NCBI RefSeq assembly: GCF_042445055.1
Contig: NZ_CP170339.1
Coordinates: 2,852,001-2,916,000, forward strand
DNA length: 64,000 bases
Origin: Falsihalocynthiibacter sp042445055
Lineage (GTDB): Bacteria > Pseudomonadota > Alphaproteobacteria > Rhodobacterales > Rhodobacteraceae
Reading direction: 5' to 3'
In this document: positions 26,893 to 35,800 of the stretch, piece after piece
Layout: every line of letters starts with the position of its first letter
Numbering within the stretch: the first letter of the stretch is position 1
Notes under the pieces: model-generated
What the model saw: only the letters and a program-made list of their open reading frames with translations
Databases searched by the model: none
What the model was told of the DNA's origin: nothing
Position numbers and translations under genes: made by a program

Positions 26893-27587
26893 ATCAACTC
26901 ACGGTCGCGCGCGATCATGGCCGCATGCGTTCGGTTTCTTGCTTCGAGCTTACGGCTGAGCGTCTTTACGTGGAGCTTCACGGTTACCTCCTGCAAATTG
27001 TGATCGCGAGCGATTTCTTTATTGGATTTTCCTTCAGCGATTCCACGTAGCACCTGCGTTTCTCTTTGGGTCAGACCAGTCTGTTTTGCACCCATGGAAT
27101 CCATCTGCTGCATAAAGCTAAATGGCGCAAATATCTCGCCCTGCGCCATGAACTTTGCTGCCATCACCATTGATTTTGAACCAAGCGTCTTCGGCACAAA
27201 ACCCGCCGCACCAGCGTTGATCGCCTGCTCCGCAATGTTGCGCGTGGCCGTACCAGAAAGAAGCGCCACCGGCTTCCCCCCATTCTGCGTGATGGCCCGT
27301 TGCAGCCCCTCAAGTCCGTTCATTCCAGGCATGTTATAATCAAGCAATACAAGGTCAAACGCGCCTTTTGCATCAATAGTTTCTAGCGTTTCGCCAAGGT
27401 CCGCGGCCAAACACACCTCCACCGCGCCCTCAGTTTCAATGAAAGCACCAATCGCCTCACGAACGAGATCGTGATCATCTGCCACCAAGAACTTCAACGA
27501 AAAATCCCCCACGATTTGGCCAGTATGTGAAAACTCTGCCGGTACTGCTTCCTTTTGGAATGGCAATATTTTTCCAATCACCGACAT
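26889..27587 (-). CDS. Response regulator with receiver and LuxR-type HTH
   Basis: A 232-residue regulator. After a 30-residue N-terminal extension comes a receiver domain with acidic pair ADDHD (about 36-40), phospho-acceptor Asp at about 83 in LLDYNMPG, the conserved Ser/Thr in LLSGTA and Lys in VPKT. The C-terminus (about 165-225) is a NarL/LuxR helix-turn-helix (TQRETQVLRGIAEGKSNKEI). AAGGGGGAA precedes the start. A divergent Hpt gene lies 156 bases away, and no histidine kinase is present, so the input kinase is unlinked. Confidence 0.9.
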   Translation of the reverse strand: MSVIGKILPFQKEAVPAEFSHTGQIVGDFSLKFLVADDHDLVREAIGAFIETEGAVEVCLAADLGETLETIDAKGAFDLVLLDYNMPGMNGLEGLQRAITQNGGKPVALLSGTATRNIAEQAINAGAAGFVPKTLGSKSMVMAAKFMAQGEIFAPFSFMQQMDSMGAKQTGLTQRETQVLRGIAEGKSNKEIARDHNLQEVTVKLHVKTLSRKLEARNRTHAAMIARDRELI

Positions 27588-27703
27588 CGCATTTCCCCCT
27601 TGTTATGACACTCGGACATTAACAGAAGTCTAACATGACTCTCCTTAAGGTTGCGCACCCCTCAAAAGGATAGAATCCGGTGCATTTGAGAGCGCGTATC
27701 GAA

Positions 27704-27720
27704 ATTTACGTCCTGTAAAT
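27704..27720. repeat. Palindrome upstream of the Hpt gene
   Basis: ATTTAC at 27704-27709 and GTAAAT at 27715-27720 are perfect inverted arms with a 5-base centre, 23 bases upstream of the Hpt start codon. It may be an operator; the neighbouring LuxR-type regulator is a candidate binder. Confidence 0.4.
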
Positions 27721-27743
27721 GACTGATCACTAATACTGGGCTC

Positions 27744-28124
27744 ATGAACGTTTCTAATGATGCCACAGGAAGATATGACTATCCGCTTGTCGATTACGAT
27801 ATCCTGAACCAAATGCTTGAGGTCCTTGGCCGCGAGAAAGTGGAAGAACTGTTTACAAAGTTCATTGACGAAGCGGCAGCGTCAGTGGCGCAGTTTTCCA
27901 AGCTATACGAAGTGGATGAAATAAATGCGATCCTACCCGAAGTTCACCGTATCTCTGGCTCTGCTTCCACATTTGGCGCCTACCACCTGCACAAAATACT
28001 CTTTGCCGCGGAGCGGGCCGGATTGGCCGGAAATCACAAGGAGTTCCGCCAATATCTTCCACACCTTCCTGCCATTTTGGATGCGTCGAAGGTTACGCTC
28101 CTGTCTTCAATCCGAGCGGAATGA
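27744..28124 (+). CDS. Hpt (histidine phosphotransfer) domain protein
   Basis: A 126-residue stand-alone phosphotransfer protein. The phospho-accepting His is at about 68 in EVHRISGSASTFGA, matching the Hpt consensus H-x-x-x-G-S. The rest is predicted helical, consistent with a four-helix bundle. It faces the response-regulator gene, and together they could be the final steps of a phosphorelay. A partner hybrid kinase is not in the window. The ribosome binding site is weak. Confidence 0.85.
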   Translation: MNVSNDATGRYDYPLVDYDILNQMLEVLGREKVEELFTKFIDEAAASVAQFSKLYEVDEINAILPEVHRISGSASTFGAYHLHKILFAAERAGLAGNHKEFRQYLPHLPAILDASKVTLLSSIRAE

Positions 28125-28196
28125 ATAATTCGGATTTCGTACTGGAAATCTCATCCTATATACGAAACAATCGCGCTCCAATCAGGAGGCATCGGC

Positions 28197-29603
28197 ATGG
28201 ATATTCTCGTACAACTCATTGACCTACTAGGAGAAAAAAACGTCCTAACCGGATCTGAAACGCAGAAGTATGCGACCGATTGGACGGGGAAGTTTTCATC
28301 CAGTCCAATAGCGGTGGCGCGCCCTGGAAATACGCAAGAGGTGAGCGCGGTTGTCAAGATCGCAGCCGCGCATCAAGTACCTGTGGTGCCAATTGCTGGA
28401 AACACCGGACTGACCGGAGGCACGCAATCAGACGGCGCGCTGCTCATCTCGGTTGAGCGATTGAATAACATCCGTGAAATTCGTCCCCACGCAAAGACCG
28501 CAATTGTCGAGGCGGGTGTCATTCTGGCTAATTTACACGATGCGGTCGGCGAGCATGACTTGATATTCCCGCTCACCTTTGGCGCGCGCGGCTCTGCCAT
28601 GATCGGCGGTAATCTGGCGACCAACGCGGGCGGCTCCAACGTTCTTCGTTACGGCAACACACGTACGCTCTGTTTGGGGCTAGAGGTAGTTTTGCCTTCT
28701 GGTGAAATCTTGGATGTCATGACCGAGCTTCACAAAGATAATTCGGGCTATGATTTACGCGACTTGTTTATTGGATCGGAGGGAACGCTTGGAATTATTA
28801 CCGCTGCGGTCGTAAAACTTTGGCCCAAGCCCGCCGCCTATGGCACCGCAATGGTCGCCATGAGCGAACTTTCACCAGCGCTTGAACTACTTAACCAACT
28901 GCAAAAAGCGACTGGCGGCGCTGTTGAAGCATTTGAATTCATGCCCGACCACTTCATGGAGCTACATGAGAAGCTTTTCCCACAAGCACGCCCAGCCTTC
29001 GACCGAATTCACCCCGTGAACATTCTCGTGGAAGTTGGCTCCACGGCACCTAGGGATACGATTCCGGACGAAAATGGCGAGACACCAATCACCGCCCTGC
29101 TCGAAACAACCCTAGGCGGCATGATTGAAAAAGGTGACATCCTAGATGCGGCGATCGCGCAAAACGAAACCCAGCGCCTCGAAATGTGGGAGCGCCGCGA
29201 GGCCGCCGCCGAACTCGCATTTCATCGAAAACCTTTCGTTAATACAGACGTTTCGGTACCGCTTGAGAGCGTGGAATTGTTTCTAACGAAGGTGAAACTC
29301 CGCCTAAACGAGCTCGACCCAATGGCTGGCGCGCTCTGTGTAAGTCACCTCGGCGACGGAAATATTCACTTCACTGTTTGGCCAAGTGAACAATCAGCCG
29401 CCGATGAGGATCAAATCGTCGAAGAAATCGAACGGATCGTGACAGACATAGGCGGGAGTTTTTCCGCAGAACACGGCATCGGCACAACCAAACGAGACTC
29501 CATGCGCCGTCGCAAGAATCCAGCCGCCCTAGCGACCATGAAAGCTATTAAGGCTGCAATCGACCCGCAAGGGATTATGAATCCAGGCAAGGTCCTGCCT
29601 TAG
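28197..29603 (+). CDS. FAD-linked D-2-hydroxyacid dehydrogenase (D-lactate / D-2-hydroxyglutarate type)
   Basis: A 468-residue flavoprotein of the VAO/PCMH family. The FAD-binding PP-loop is PIAGNTGLTGGTQSDG (about 65-80) and the C-terminal FAD-oxidase domain has HLGDGNIHF plus the family tail GIMNPGKVL. It oxidises a D-2-hydroxyacid such as D-lactate or D-2-hydroxyglutarate, passing electrons to a carrier; the substrate cannot be decided. AGGAGG lies 6 bases upstream of the start. Its stop overlaps the hemC stop by 4 bases in convergent orientation. Confidence 0.88.
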   Translation: MDILVQLIDLLGEKNVLTGSETQKYATDWTGKFSSSPIAVARPGNTQEVSAVVKIAAAHQVPVVPIAGNTGLTGGTQSDGALLISVERLNNIREIRPHAKTAIVEAGVILANLHDAVGEHDLIFPLTFGARGSAMIGGNLATNAGGSNVLRYGNTRTLCLGLEVVLPSGEILDVMTELHKDNSGYDLRDLFIGSEGTLGIITAAVVKLWPKPAAYGTAMVAMSELSPALELLNQLQKATGGAVEAFEFMPDHFMELHEKLFPQARPAFDRIHPVNILVEVGSTAPRDTIPDENGETPITALLETTLGGMIEKGDILDAAIAQNETQRLEMWERREAAAELAFHRKPFVNTDVSVPLESVELFLTKVKLRLNELDPMAGALCVSHLGDGNIHFTVWPSEQSAADEDQIVEEIERIVTDIGGSFSAEHGIGTTKRDSMRRRKNPAALATMKAIKAAIDPQGIMNPGKVLP

Positions 29604-30547
29604 AGCGTCCAATCAAAAAAGTCTGCTGGTGCACGGGCTTTCAGACGGAGCGCAAGTTCGTGCCCCATTTCCGCTCCTTTTGCAATCGGACCGGAAATTT
29701 CACCCGAGAGGCTTTCGGTTCCATCAGGGCGGATGATTTCACCGCGCAATCTCAATGTGTCGCCATGCAGTTCGGCAAGCCCTGCAATCGGTGTCTCGCA
29801 TGAACCATCCAATGCCGCCAAAAATGCGCGCTCGGCCGCGAGCCGCTGACTTGTTTCCTCGTGATGAATTGCCGCGAGCATCTGTGTTGCGCGCTCATCA
29901 TCAATTCTTTGTTCAATTCCGATCGCGCCCTGCGCAACCGCCGGCAGCATATCAGTAACCTCAATCGGGCTGGCGATCACGTTCTGCATACCCAATCGAT
30001 TCAGACCCGCCATTGCCAAGAACGAACAGGACGCAATGCCGTCGGCCAATTTCTTGAGCCGTGTTTGAACATTTCCACGGAACTCAATGACCTCAAGGTC
30101 TGGACGCACTTTCTTAACTTGCGCGTGACGGCGCAAACTCGATGTGCCCACGACGGCCCCATTAGGCAACTCTGTCAAGCTTTTCACCGTCGGAGAGATG
30201 AACGCATCCCGCACGTCTTCGCGCGGCAAGTATGTCGAAAGCACCAACCCTTCGGGCTGCTCAACCGGCATGTCCTTCATCGAATGCACGGCGATATCGA
30301 TGCTTTTGTTCAACATCGCCTCTTCGATCTCTTTGGTAAACAAACCCTTACCACCGATCTCTCGCAATGCGCGATCCTGAACGCGGTCGCCCGTCGTCTT
30401 GATGACGATAACGTTAAATGCGGCCTCGGGCAGGTCAAACGCCGCCATTAGGCGCGCACGCGTTTCATATGCTTGTGCCAAGGCCAAAGGGGAGCCACGC
30501 GTTCCAATATTCAGCGGCGCGTCGGGGGTAGGGAGTGCTATTTTCAT
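29600..30547 (-). CDS. hemC: Porphobilinogen deaminase (hydroxymethylbilane synthase)
   Basis: A 315-residue enzyme that joins four porphobilinogen units into hydroxymethylbilane in heme and tetrapyrrole synthesis. The N-terminal IGTRGSPLALAQA is the family signature. The dipyrromethane cofactor Cys is in LDGSCETPIAG. The middle has the VGTSSLRRHAQ motif. It is divergent from hemE with a 114-base shared promoter gap, linking two steps of one pathway. Confidence 0.97.
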   Translation of the reverse strand: MKIALPTPDAPLNIGTRGSPLALAQAYETRARLMAAFDLPEAAFNVIVIKTTGDRVQDRALREIGGKGLFTKEIEEAMLNKSIDIAVHSMKDMPVEQPEGLVLSTYLPREDVRDAFISPTVKSLTELPNGAVVGTSSLRRHAQVKKVRPDLEVIEFRGNVQTRLKKLADGIASCSFLAMAGLNRLGMQNVIASPIEVTDMLPAVAQGAIGIEQRIDDERATQMLAAIHHEETSQRLAAERAFLAALDGSCETPIAGLAELHGDTLRLRGEIIRPDGTESLSGEISGPIAKGAEMGHELALRLKARAPADFFDWTL

Positions 30548-30661
30548 ACCCTGTGTTTACGCGCGGCAAATGCGCCTGACAATGCGTCAGTTAGCCCCTG
30601 TGCCTTGACATCACGGCTTCGACACGAAAAGTGTCAGATATTCTAGCGAAAGGGGCGCAAA

Positions 30662-31693
30662 ATGGCCGAACAAAAGAAACTGCTGCGGGCTTTGGCTGGC
30701 GAAAAAATGGACTTGCCGCCCGTGTGGATGATGCGGCAGGCTGGTCGTTACTTGCCAGAGTACCGCGCAACGCGTGCGCAAGCGGGTGACTTTCTTTCGC
30801 TATGCTACAACCCCGAACTTGCCGCCGAAGTGACGCTCCAACCCATTCGGCGCTACGGATTTGACGCCGCTATTCTGTTTGCGGACATTCTGTTGCTCCC
30901 CCAGGCGCTCGGCGCTGATGTATGGTTTGTGACTGGGGAGGGCCCGCGCCTATCCACGGTCACATTTGCGGATGATTTCAATAAATTATCGGGCGCAGAC
31001 GGCATTCATGAAACGCTCAACCCGATTTATGAAACCTTAAAGATCCTTAAGTCCGAACTCCCGAAAGAAACCACACTTATTGGATTCGCGGGCGCACCAT
31101 GGACCGTTGCGACGTATATGATCGCAGGGCGCGGCACACCAGATCAGGGGCCAGCGCACGCGCTCAAGAATACAGATCGCGAAACGTTTCAGAAGCTCAT
31201 CGACCTGATCACACAGAGCACGATATCCTACCTAAGCGCGCAAATCGATGCGGGTGCGGAGGTCGTAAAACTATTTGATAGCTGGGCAGGATCGCTCAAG
31301 GGAGATGATTTTAACGACTTCGCCCTCGCACCTGCAAAACGGATTATTTCAGAATTGAAGGCGCGCCACCCGCATATCCCTGTGATTGCCTTCCCGCGCG
31401 AGGCAGGCGATGCCTATATCGGATTCGCAAAGGAAACAGGGGCGGATTGCCTCGCGATTGATACGAAAGTTGATCTAGGCTGGGCGGCCGAAAACCTTCA
31501 GAAGGATGGCTGCGTGCAGGGGAATCTGGATCCCAAACTAATGGTCGAAGGCGGCCAGAAGCTCGTTTCTGAGACGAAACGTATCAAAGAGGCCCTCTCA
31601 GGCGGGCCGCATATTTTCAACCTTGGTCACGGGATCACGCCTGATGCGGACCCCGCGAATGTCGATGTCATGCTAAAGGCGCTTCGGGGCTAA
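30662..31693 (+). CDS. hemE: Uroporphyrinogen decarboxylase
   Basis: A 343-residue enzyme that decarboxylates uroporphyrinogen III to coproporphyrinogen III. The N-terminal signature PVWMMRQAGRYLPEYR with the substrate-binding Arg residues is intact, and the GFAGAPWTVATYMIAG motif follows. AAAGGGG precedes the ATG. It is divergent from hemC and convergent with hemF, with a 4-base overlap at the hemF stop. Confidence 0.97.
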   Translation: MAEQKKLLRALAGEKMDLPPVWMMRQAGRYLPEYRATRAQAGDFLSLCYNPELAAEVTLQPIRRYGFDAAILFADILLLPQALGADVWFVTGEGPRLSTVTFADDFNKLSGADGIHETLNPIYETLKILKSELPKETTLIGFAGAPWTVATYMIAGRGTPDQGPAHALKNTDRETFQKLIDLITQSTISYLSAQIDAGAEVVKLFDSWAGSLKGDDFNDFALAPAKRIISELKARHPHIPVIAFPREAGDAYIGFAKETGADCLAIDTKVDLGWAAENLQKDGCVQGNLDPKLMVEGGQKLVSETKRIKEALSGGPHIFNLGHGITPDADPANVDVMLKALRG

Positions 31694-32583
31694 ACCCATT
31701 TCGCCAAGGGCGGCAAACTCATCAGGACGGCCTCGGGATCATGACCGGTTTCGAGGCCGAACTTTGTCCCGCGATCATATACCAGATTATATTCCGCATA
31801 TAGGCCCCGATGCACCAACTGTGCCTGCTTATCCTCGTCTGACCACGGAGTATTCCGACGGCGCTCGGTGATCGGCAGGAAGGCGGCCAGAAACGCGCGA
31901 CCTACATCCTGAATGAACGCAAAGTCTGCATCCCAGTCACCCGTATTGTGATCATCGAGAAAAATTCCACCCACGCCACGGGCCCGCTTGCGGTGGGGAA
32001 TATAAAAATACTCGTCAGCCCATGCCTTGAATTTTGGATAGTAAGCGGCATCATGCGGGTCACAGTGCGCCTTTTGTACGGCATGAAAATCAGCCGTATC
32101 TTCATCATATTCGATACACGGGTTCAGATCAGAGCCACCACCAAACCACCAGCCATGCGGTGTCCAAAACATACGCGTATTCATATGAACCGCCGGAGCA
32201 TGTGGGTTTTGCATGTGCGCAACGAGACTAATGCCAGACGCCCAAAAACGTGGATCATCGGCCATTCCAGAGAGGCCTTTGCGCGCAGCCATCGCTTTTT
32301 GCGCCCCCTCCCCTAATTCACCAAAGACTGTGGAAACGTTAACACCGACTTTCTCAAAAACACGCCCGCCGCGCATGACGCTCATTAGGCCACCGCCCGC
32401 ATCGCCTCCGTTCGGCGCGTCGCGCTTTGTCGTTCTCACATCAAAACGACCTGCAGGAAGGTCCGCCATTGGCCCTTCGGTCTGTGTGTCTTCTAGTGCT
32501 TCGAAGGCTGTGCAAATCTCGTCGCGCAGCGCGCGAAACCAATTCGAGGCCAAGGCCTTTTGGGTGTCCATAGTGTCGGTCAT
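31690..32583 (-). CDS. hemF: Oxygen-dependent coproporphyrinogen III oxidase
   Basis: A 297-residue cytoplasmic enzyme that uses oxygen to make protoporphyrinogen IX. Family landmarks are PHAPAVHMNTRMFWTP, WFGGGSDLNPCI and the C-terminal YAEYNLVYDRGTKFGLETG. It starts 11 bases after an SDR gene on the same strand, so the two are probably one operon. An oxygen-independent HemN counterpart is not in the window, although the nearby cbb3/FnrL genes imply low-oxygen growth. Confidence 0.97.
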   Translation of the reverse strand: MTDTMDTQKALASNWFRALRDEICTAFEALEDTQTEGPMADLPAGRFDVRTTKRDAPNGGDAGGGLMSVMRGGRVFEKVGVNVSTVFGELGEGAQKAMAARKGLSGMADDPRFWASGISLVAHMQNPHAPAVHMNTRMFWTPHGWWFGGGSDLNPCIEYDEDTADFHAVQKAHCDPHDAAYYPKFKAWADEYFYIPHRKRARGVGGIFLDDHNTGDWDADFAFIQDVGRAFLAAFLPITERRRNTPWSDEDKQAQLVHRGLYAEYNLVYDRGTKFGLETGHDPEAVLMSLPPLAKWV

Positions 32584-32594
32584 GTTATTACTTT

Positions 32595-33401
32595 CTAGTG
32601 CGCAAGAGCCGCGACAGGGTCAAGCAACGTTCGACCTCCATCTAGCGTAACCACTTGCCCTGTCATGAAACTTCCGGAGTCACTTGCGAGGAACTGCACC
32701 GCTTCGACCACCTCGGATGCGCTGGCAATTCGGCCAAGCGGTGTATGCGCCGTTATCTGATCGCGCAGGTCCATATCTTCTTTGAGAGCCGTTTTGAGGC
32801 TCGCGCTCATCACGCTTCCGAATGCTACAGAATTCACACGAATTCGGCTCGGTGCCACCGCAATAGCAAACGAGCGCGTCATTTGATCGAGCGCGGCGGT
32901 ACTCACCGAAAGCGCCATCAAGTTCGGATTCGCACGCTGCGCCGCAATGGAGGAAAGGTTAACAATAGAGCCAATACAGCCCTCTTGGTTACCCTCTGCC
33001 TCGGCCTGTTTGATCATGCGTTTTGCCACCGCCTGACTGACCCGCAGGGGGGTCATCAGATTCTGGTCGATCAAGCTGATCATACCATCAGCGGAGGGGT
33101 TTAATGGCTCGGACGTAATAACCTGACGGCTGCCGTTCACAAGAATATCGACGCGGTCAAAGGCATCAATCGTCGCCGAGAGCAGGTTAGCAATCGTTAA
33201 GCGTTTGCGCAGATCACCTGCAAAATAACGGATCGGGCCAGAGTCCAGCGGACCATCCAACTCCTCCATCAGCTTCTTTTCGTCCATATCGGCGAACATC
33301 ACATTCGCACCCGCTTGGGCAAAATGTCGTCCAACCGCAAGCCCAACCCCATTGGCCGCCCCCGTGACGATTGCAGTTTTGCCGGAAATCGAAAAAGACA
33401 T
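32595..33401 (-). CDS. SDR family protein lacking the catalytic Tyr and Lys
   Basis: A 268-residue classical short-chain dehydrogenase/reductase fold. The cofactor motif TGAANGVG (about 14-21) is intact. However, the catalytic Tyr-x-x-x-Lys is LSVST at about 164-168, so both Tyr and Lys are replaced, although the preceding Ser (about 150-151) remains. The structural NNAG motif is also changed to VNGSR. It may therefore bind a dinucleotide without normal catalysis. The stop is 11 bases upstream of hemF, suggesting one transcript. Confidence 0.85.
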   Translation of the reverse strand: MSFSISGKTAIVTGAANGVGLAVGRHFAQAGANVMFADMDEKKLMEELDGPLDSGPIRYFAGDLRKRLTIANLLSATIDAFDRVDILVNGSRQVITSEPLNPSADGMISLIDQNLMTPLRVSQAVAKRMIKQAEAEGNQEGCIGSIVNLSSIAAQRANPNLMALSVSTAALDQMTRSFAIAVAPSRIRVNSVAFGSVMSASLKTALKEDMDLRDQITAHTPLGRIASASEVVEAVQFLASDSGSFMTGQVVTLDGGRTLLDPVAALAH

Positions 33402-33438
33402 TGAAGAACCTCGTTAATCTTGCGCTTGGCAAATTACG

Positions 33439-34443
33439 TTACGATGGTGCGCGTGTTTTCTGAACTGGTTGAGTTGCGTGGAAAACTTTGAATTCTGAAT
33501 CGCCTGCCACTTCGTTCACCGTTCTGAACACCTCCTGCAGGTGTGCTTCATAGGGCAAATGACGGTTTGCAACCACCCAAAGGTCGCCGCGTGGTTTTAG
33601 AAAGCGACCAGCCGCCGAAAGGAACGCCTTACCGATGTTTGGATCCGCGGCGCGCGATGTATGAAACGGCGGATTCATGACGATGGCATCAAATGCGGGC
33701 AGGGATTTGAAGCGCGTTACGTCGGCCCAATGAAACTCGGCGCGCGGGTCGGTAATATTCTCTCTCGCGCAAGCCAAAGCGGTAAAGTCGGCCTCAACCA
33801 GATGAACAGACTTAACAGTGTCACGTTTGAGAACTTCGCTAGATAGCCATCCCCATCCTGCACCGAAATCGCCAACGACCTCGCCCAGTTTCGGTGGCAA
33901 TGCCGCCGCTAGAACAGCAGAGCCAGGGTCGATCCCATCGGCGGAGAACACACCGGGGCGCGTCACAAAACCAGGCGCTATCTCTTGCGCATCCTTTGGC
34001 GCGGCCCATTCTTCGAAGGCGTCAGTAGCGGGGAACCAGAATATCTTGCCGTGCGATTTAGAGATCGCCGACGAACAATCAGCATTTTTTCGACAGGTTT
34101 TATATATCCCGTCGATGCCATCTGTTTTCTGACCATCAATCGCGATCTGCCCGTTGGGACAGTGCACATTCGCCGCCGCGATTATCGCACGGGCCTCGGC
34201 CTTGGCGCGGGGAAGGAAAACTACTGCTAACGCAAATTCGCCTTCTGCTTCGGTTGTGACATCATAGCCAGCATTCTCAAGCGCGTCGTAATCAGGCTTG
34301 AAACGTTGAACTGCCACGACACGCTCGCGTGGCAATGAACCAAGGTCGCTTTCTGGTCCTGCATTCAAAACCAGAATGCGGCCAGCGTCAGGCAGGCCTA
34401 GACCGCCGCTCGAAAGTGCCAAAGTGAGACGTGAATTTTGCAT
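33439..34443 (-). CDS. Class I SAM-dependent methyltransferase (RsmC-like)
   Basis: A 334-residue methyltransferase resembling the RsmC/RlmG group that modifies guanine in rRNA. The C-terminal catalytic half has the SAM-binding VGDFGAGWGWLS motif and the NPPFHTS motif typical of N2-guanine methyltransferases. The N-terminal half is a degenerate methyltransferase-like region, as in RsmC. The rRNA target cannot be set from sequence. It lies 15 bases downstream of clpS on the same strand. Confidence 0.85.
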   Translation of the reverse strand: MQNSRLTLALSSGGLGLPDAGRILVLNAGPESDLGSLPRERVVAVQRFKPDYDALENAGYDVTTEAEGEFALAVVFLPRAKAEARAIIAAANVHCPNGQIAIDGQKTDGIDGIYKTCRKNADCSSAISKSHGKIFWFPATDAFEEWAAPKDAQEIAPGFVTRPGVFSADGIDPGSAVLAAALPPKLGEVVGDFGAGWGWLSSEVLKRDTVKSVHLVEADFTALACARENITDPRAEFHWADVTRFKSLPAFDAIVMNPPFHTSRAADPNIGKAFLSAAGRFLKPRGDLWVVANRHLPYEAHLQEVFRTVNEVAGDSEFKVFHATQPVQKTRAPS

Positions 34444-34458
34444 AATCGGGCGTGCGCC

Positions 34459-34779
34459 CTATTCCTTTTCCATTGTGCACTGGAGCGGGTGCTGCTTCTG
34501 CCGTGCGGCATCCATTACCTGTGCGACCTTCGTTTCGGCCACCTCATGCGAGAACACGCCCACAACAGCAAGCCCTTTCTTATGAACAGTCAACATAAGC
34601 TCAAACGCCTCTTGATGAGACACGCCAAAGAACCGCTCAAGAACGTGGATCACAAACTCCATCGGAGTGTAATCATCATTCAAAAGCAAAACTTTATACA
34701 ACGGAGGCCGCGCCGTTTTGCTTACGGTCTTAGTGATAACACCCGTATCTCCATCGGCGGGATCGTCCTTGTCAGACAT
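34459..34779 (-). CDS. clpS: ClpS adaptor of the ClpAP protease
   Basis: A 106-residue N-degron adaptor that delivers substrates to ClpA. The signature LLLNDDYTPMEFVIHVLERFF is complete, including the NDD and the hydrophobic-pocket residues, and HKKGLAVVGVFSHEVAE follows. The ATG at 34779 (MSDKDD) is chosen because the conserved region is near it; an ATG at 34803 and a GTG at 34824 are alternatives, and none has a strong ribosome binding site. No clpA gene is adjacent in the window. Confidence 0.93.
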   Translation of the reverse strand: MSDKDDPADGDTGVITKTVSKTARPPLYKVLLLNDDYTPMEFVIHVLERFFGVSHQEAFELMLTVHKKGLAVVGVFSHEVAETKVAQVMDAARQKQHPLQCTMEKE

Positions 34780-34894
34780 TGAGAGGGGTATAGTATTAAC
34801 CATTGACGTCACGCATTTATCCACTTCATTGGTACGCAGAATATAGAGGCTCTGACGTGCCTATGAAAGGGGGGCTTGTGCCGAGGTGGCTAAA

Positions 34895-35602
34895 ATGAAG
34901 CGAAAAATCACAACGATTGCCTTTGATGCGGATGACACCCTTTGGCACAACGAGACTTTTTTCCGCATAACCCAAGAGAGATTCGCCGATCTCCTTCGTG
35001 ACTACACAGAATCAGAGCATCTGTTCGAGCGCCTTTTGGCCGCCGAACGTCGAAATCTCGGGCACTATGGTTTTGGGGTTAAGGGTTTCGTACTCTCGAT
35101 GATCGAAACCGCGATTGAGGTAACCGAGGCGCGCGTTCCCGCAACGGTCATTCAGGAGTTGATCCAAGCGGGCCAAGATATGCTGCGCCACCCGATTGAA
35201 CTCTTGCCCCACGTCGAAGCAACACTGGCAGATTTCGCAGAAAACTACGAGATTTTGCTGATAACAAAGGGTGACATGCTTGATCAGGAACGCAAGCTCG
35301 CCCAATCGGGGCTAGGTGAATTGTTTGATGGCGTTGAAATCGTCTCGCATAAAAACGAGGCAACATATCACGAGATCTGCCAGCGACGCACGGTTGCACC
35401 AAACGAACTGGTGATGGTCGGCAATTCATTGAAATCGGACGTGCTTCCCGTTCTGGCAATCGGTGGTTGGGCAGCGCATGTTCCGCATGAAATGACGTGG
35501 GAACTTGAGCGCGCAAAAGCACCAGAAGCACACACGCGCTTTGCCGAAATTTCAGATTTGTCCCAACTCAAAAATACGGTGCAGTCGTTCGAAGTTCTGT
35601 AA
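34895..35602 (+). CDS. HAD family hydrolase
   Basis: A 235-residue haloacid dehalogenase-like phosphatase. Motif I is IAFDADDTLW with the nucleophile Asp and acid/base Asp, motif II contains LITKGD, and motif IV contains MVGNSLKSDV. A helical cap sits between motifs I and II. The ATG at 34895 is preferred, with GAGG 8 bases upstream; a GTG at 34886 is the alternative. The substrate is unknown. Confidence 0.88.
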   Translation: MKRKITTIAFDADDTLWHNETFFRITQERFADLLRDYTESEHLFERLLAAERRNLGHYGFGVKGFVLSMIETAIEVTEARVPATVIQELIQAGQDMLRHPIELLPHVEATLADFAENYEILLITKGDMLDQERKLAQSGLGELFDGVEIVSHKNEATYHEICQRRTVAPNELVMVGNSLKSDVLPVLAIGGWAAHVPHEMTWELERAKAPEAHTRFAEISDLSQLKNTVQSFEVL

Positions 35603-35800
35603 CAATTCTCACGCGGACGCTACATCTAGGCTAAGGCTAAAATTCAGCAACGACATATTGAATGCAACACTTTAAAAACTAAAGAAAAATTCTCGACAAA
35701 GGGTATTTTCGGAACGATTCCCCTGTGTTACCCTGTCATAAATAAAAGAATGTCAGTCGGAAAATCGACGGCACGAGGCAGTTAAAAAGAGGCGAGTGAC

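Noticed and set aside
27619..27634. CtrA-like TTAA-N7-CTAAC in the regulator-Hpt gap
   Set aside because: One half-site is imperfect and such short AT motifs are common by chance; no other support.
30618..30631. 14-base sequence TTCGACACGAAAAG shared with 59296-59309 (upstream of hemE and dnaX)
   Set aside because: In a 64-kb window a few 14-base repeats are expected by chance, and the positions relative to the two genes differ.
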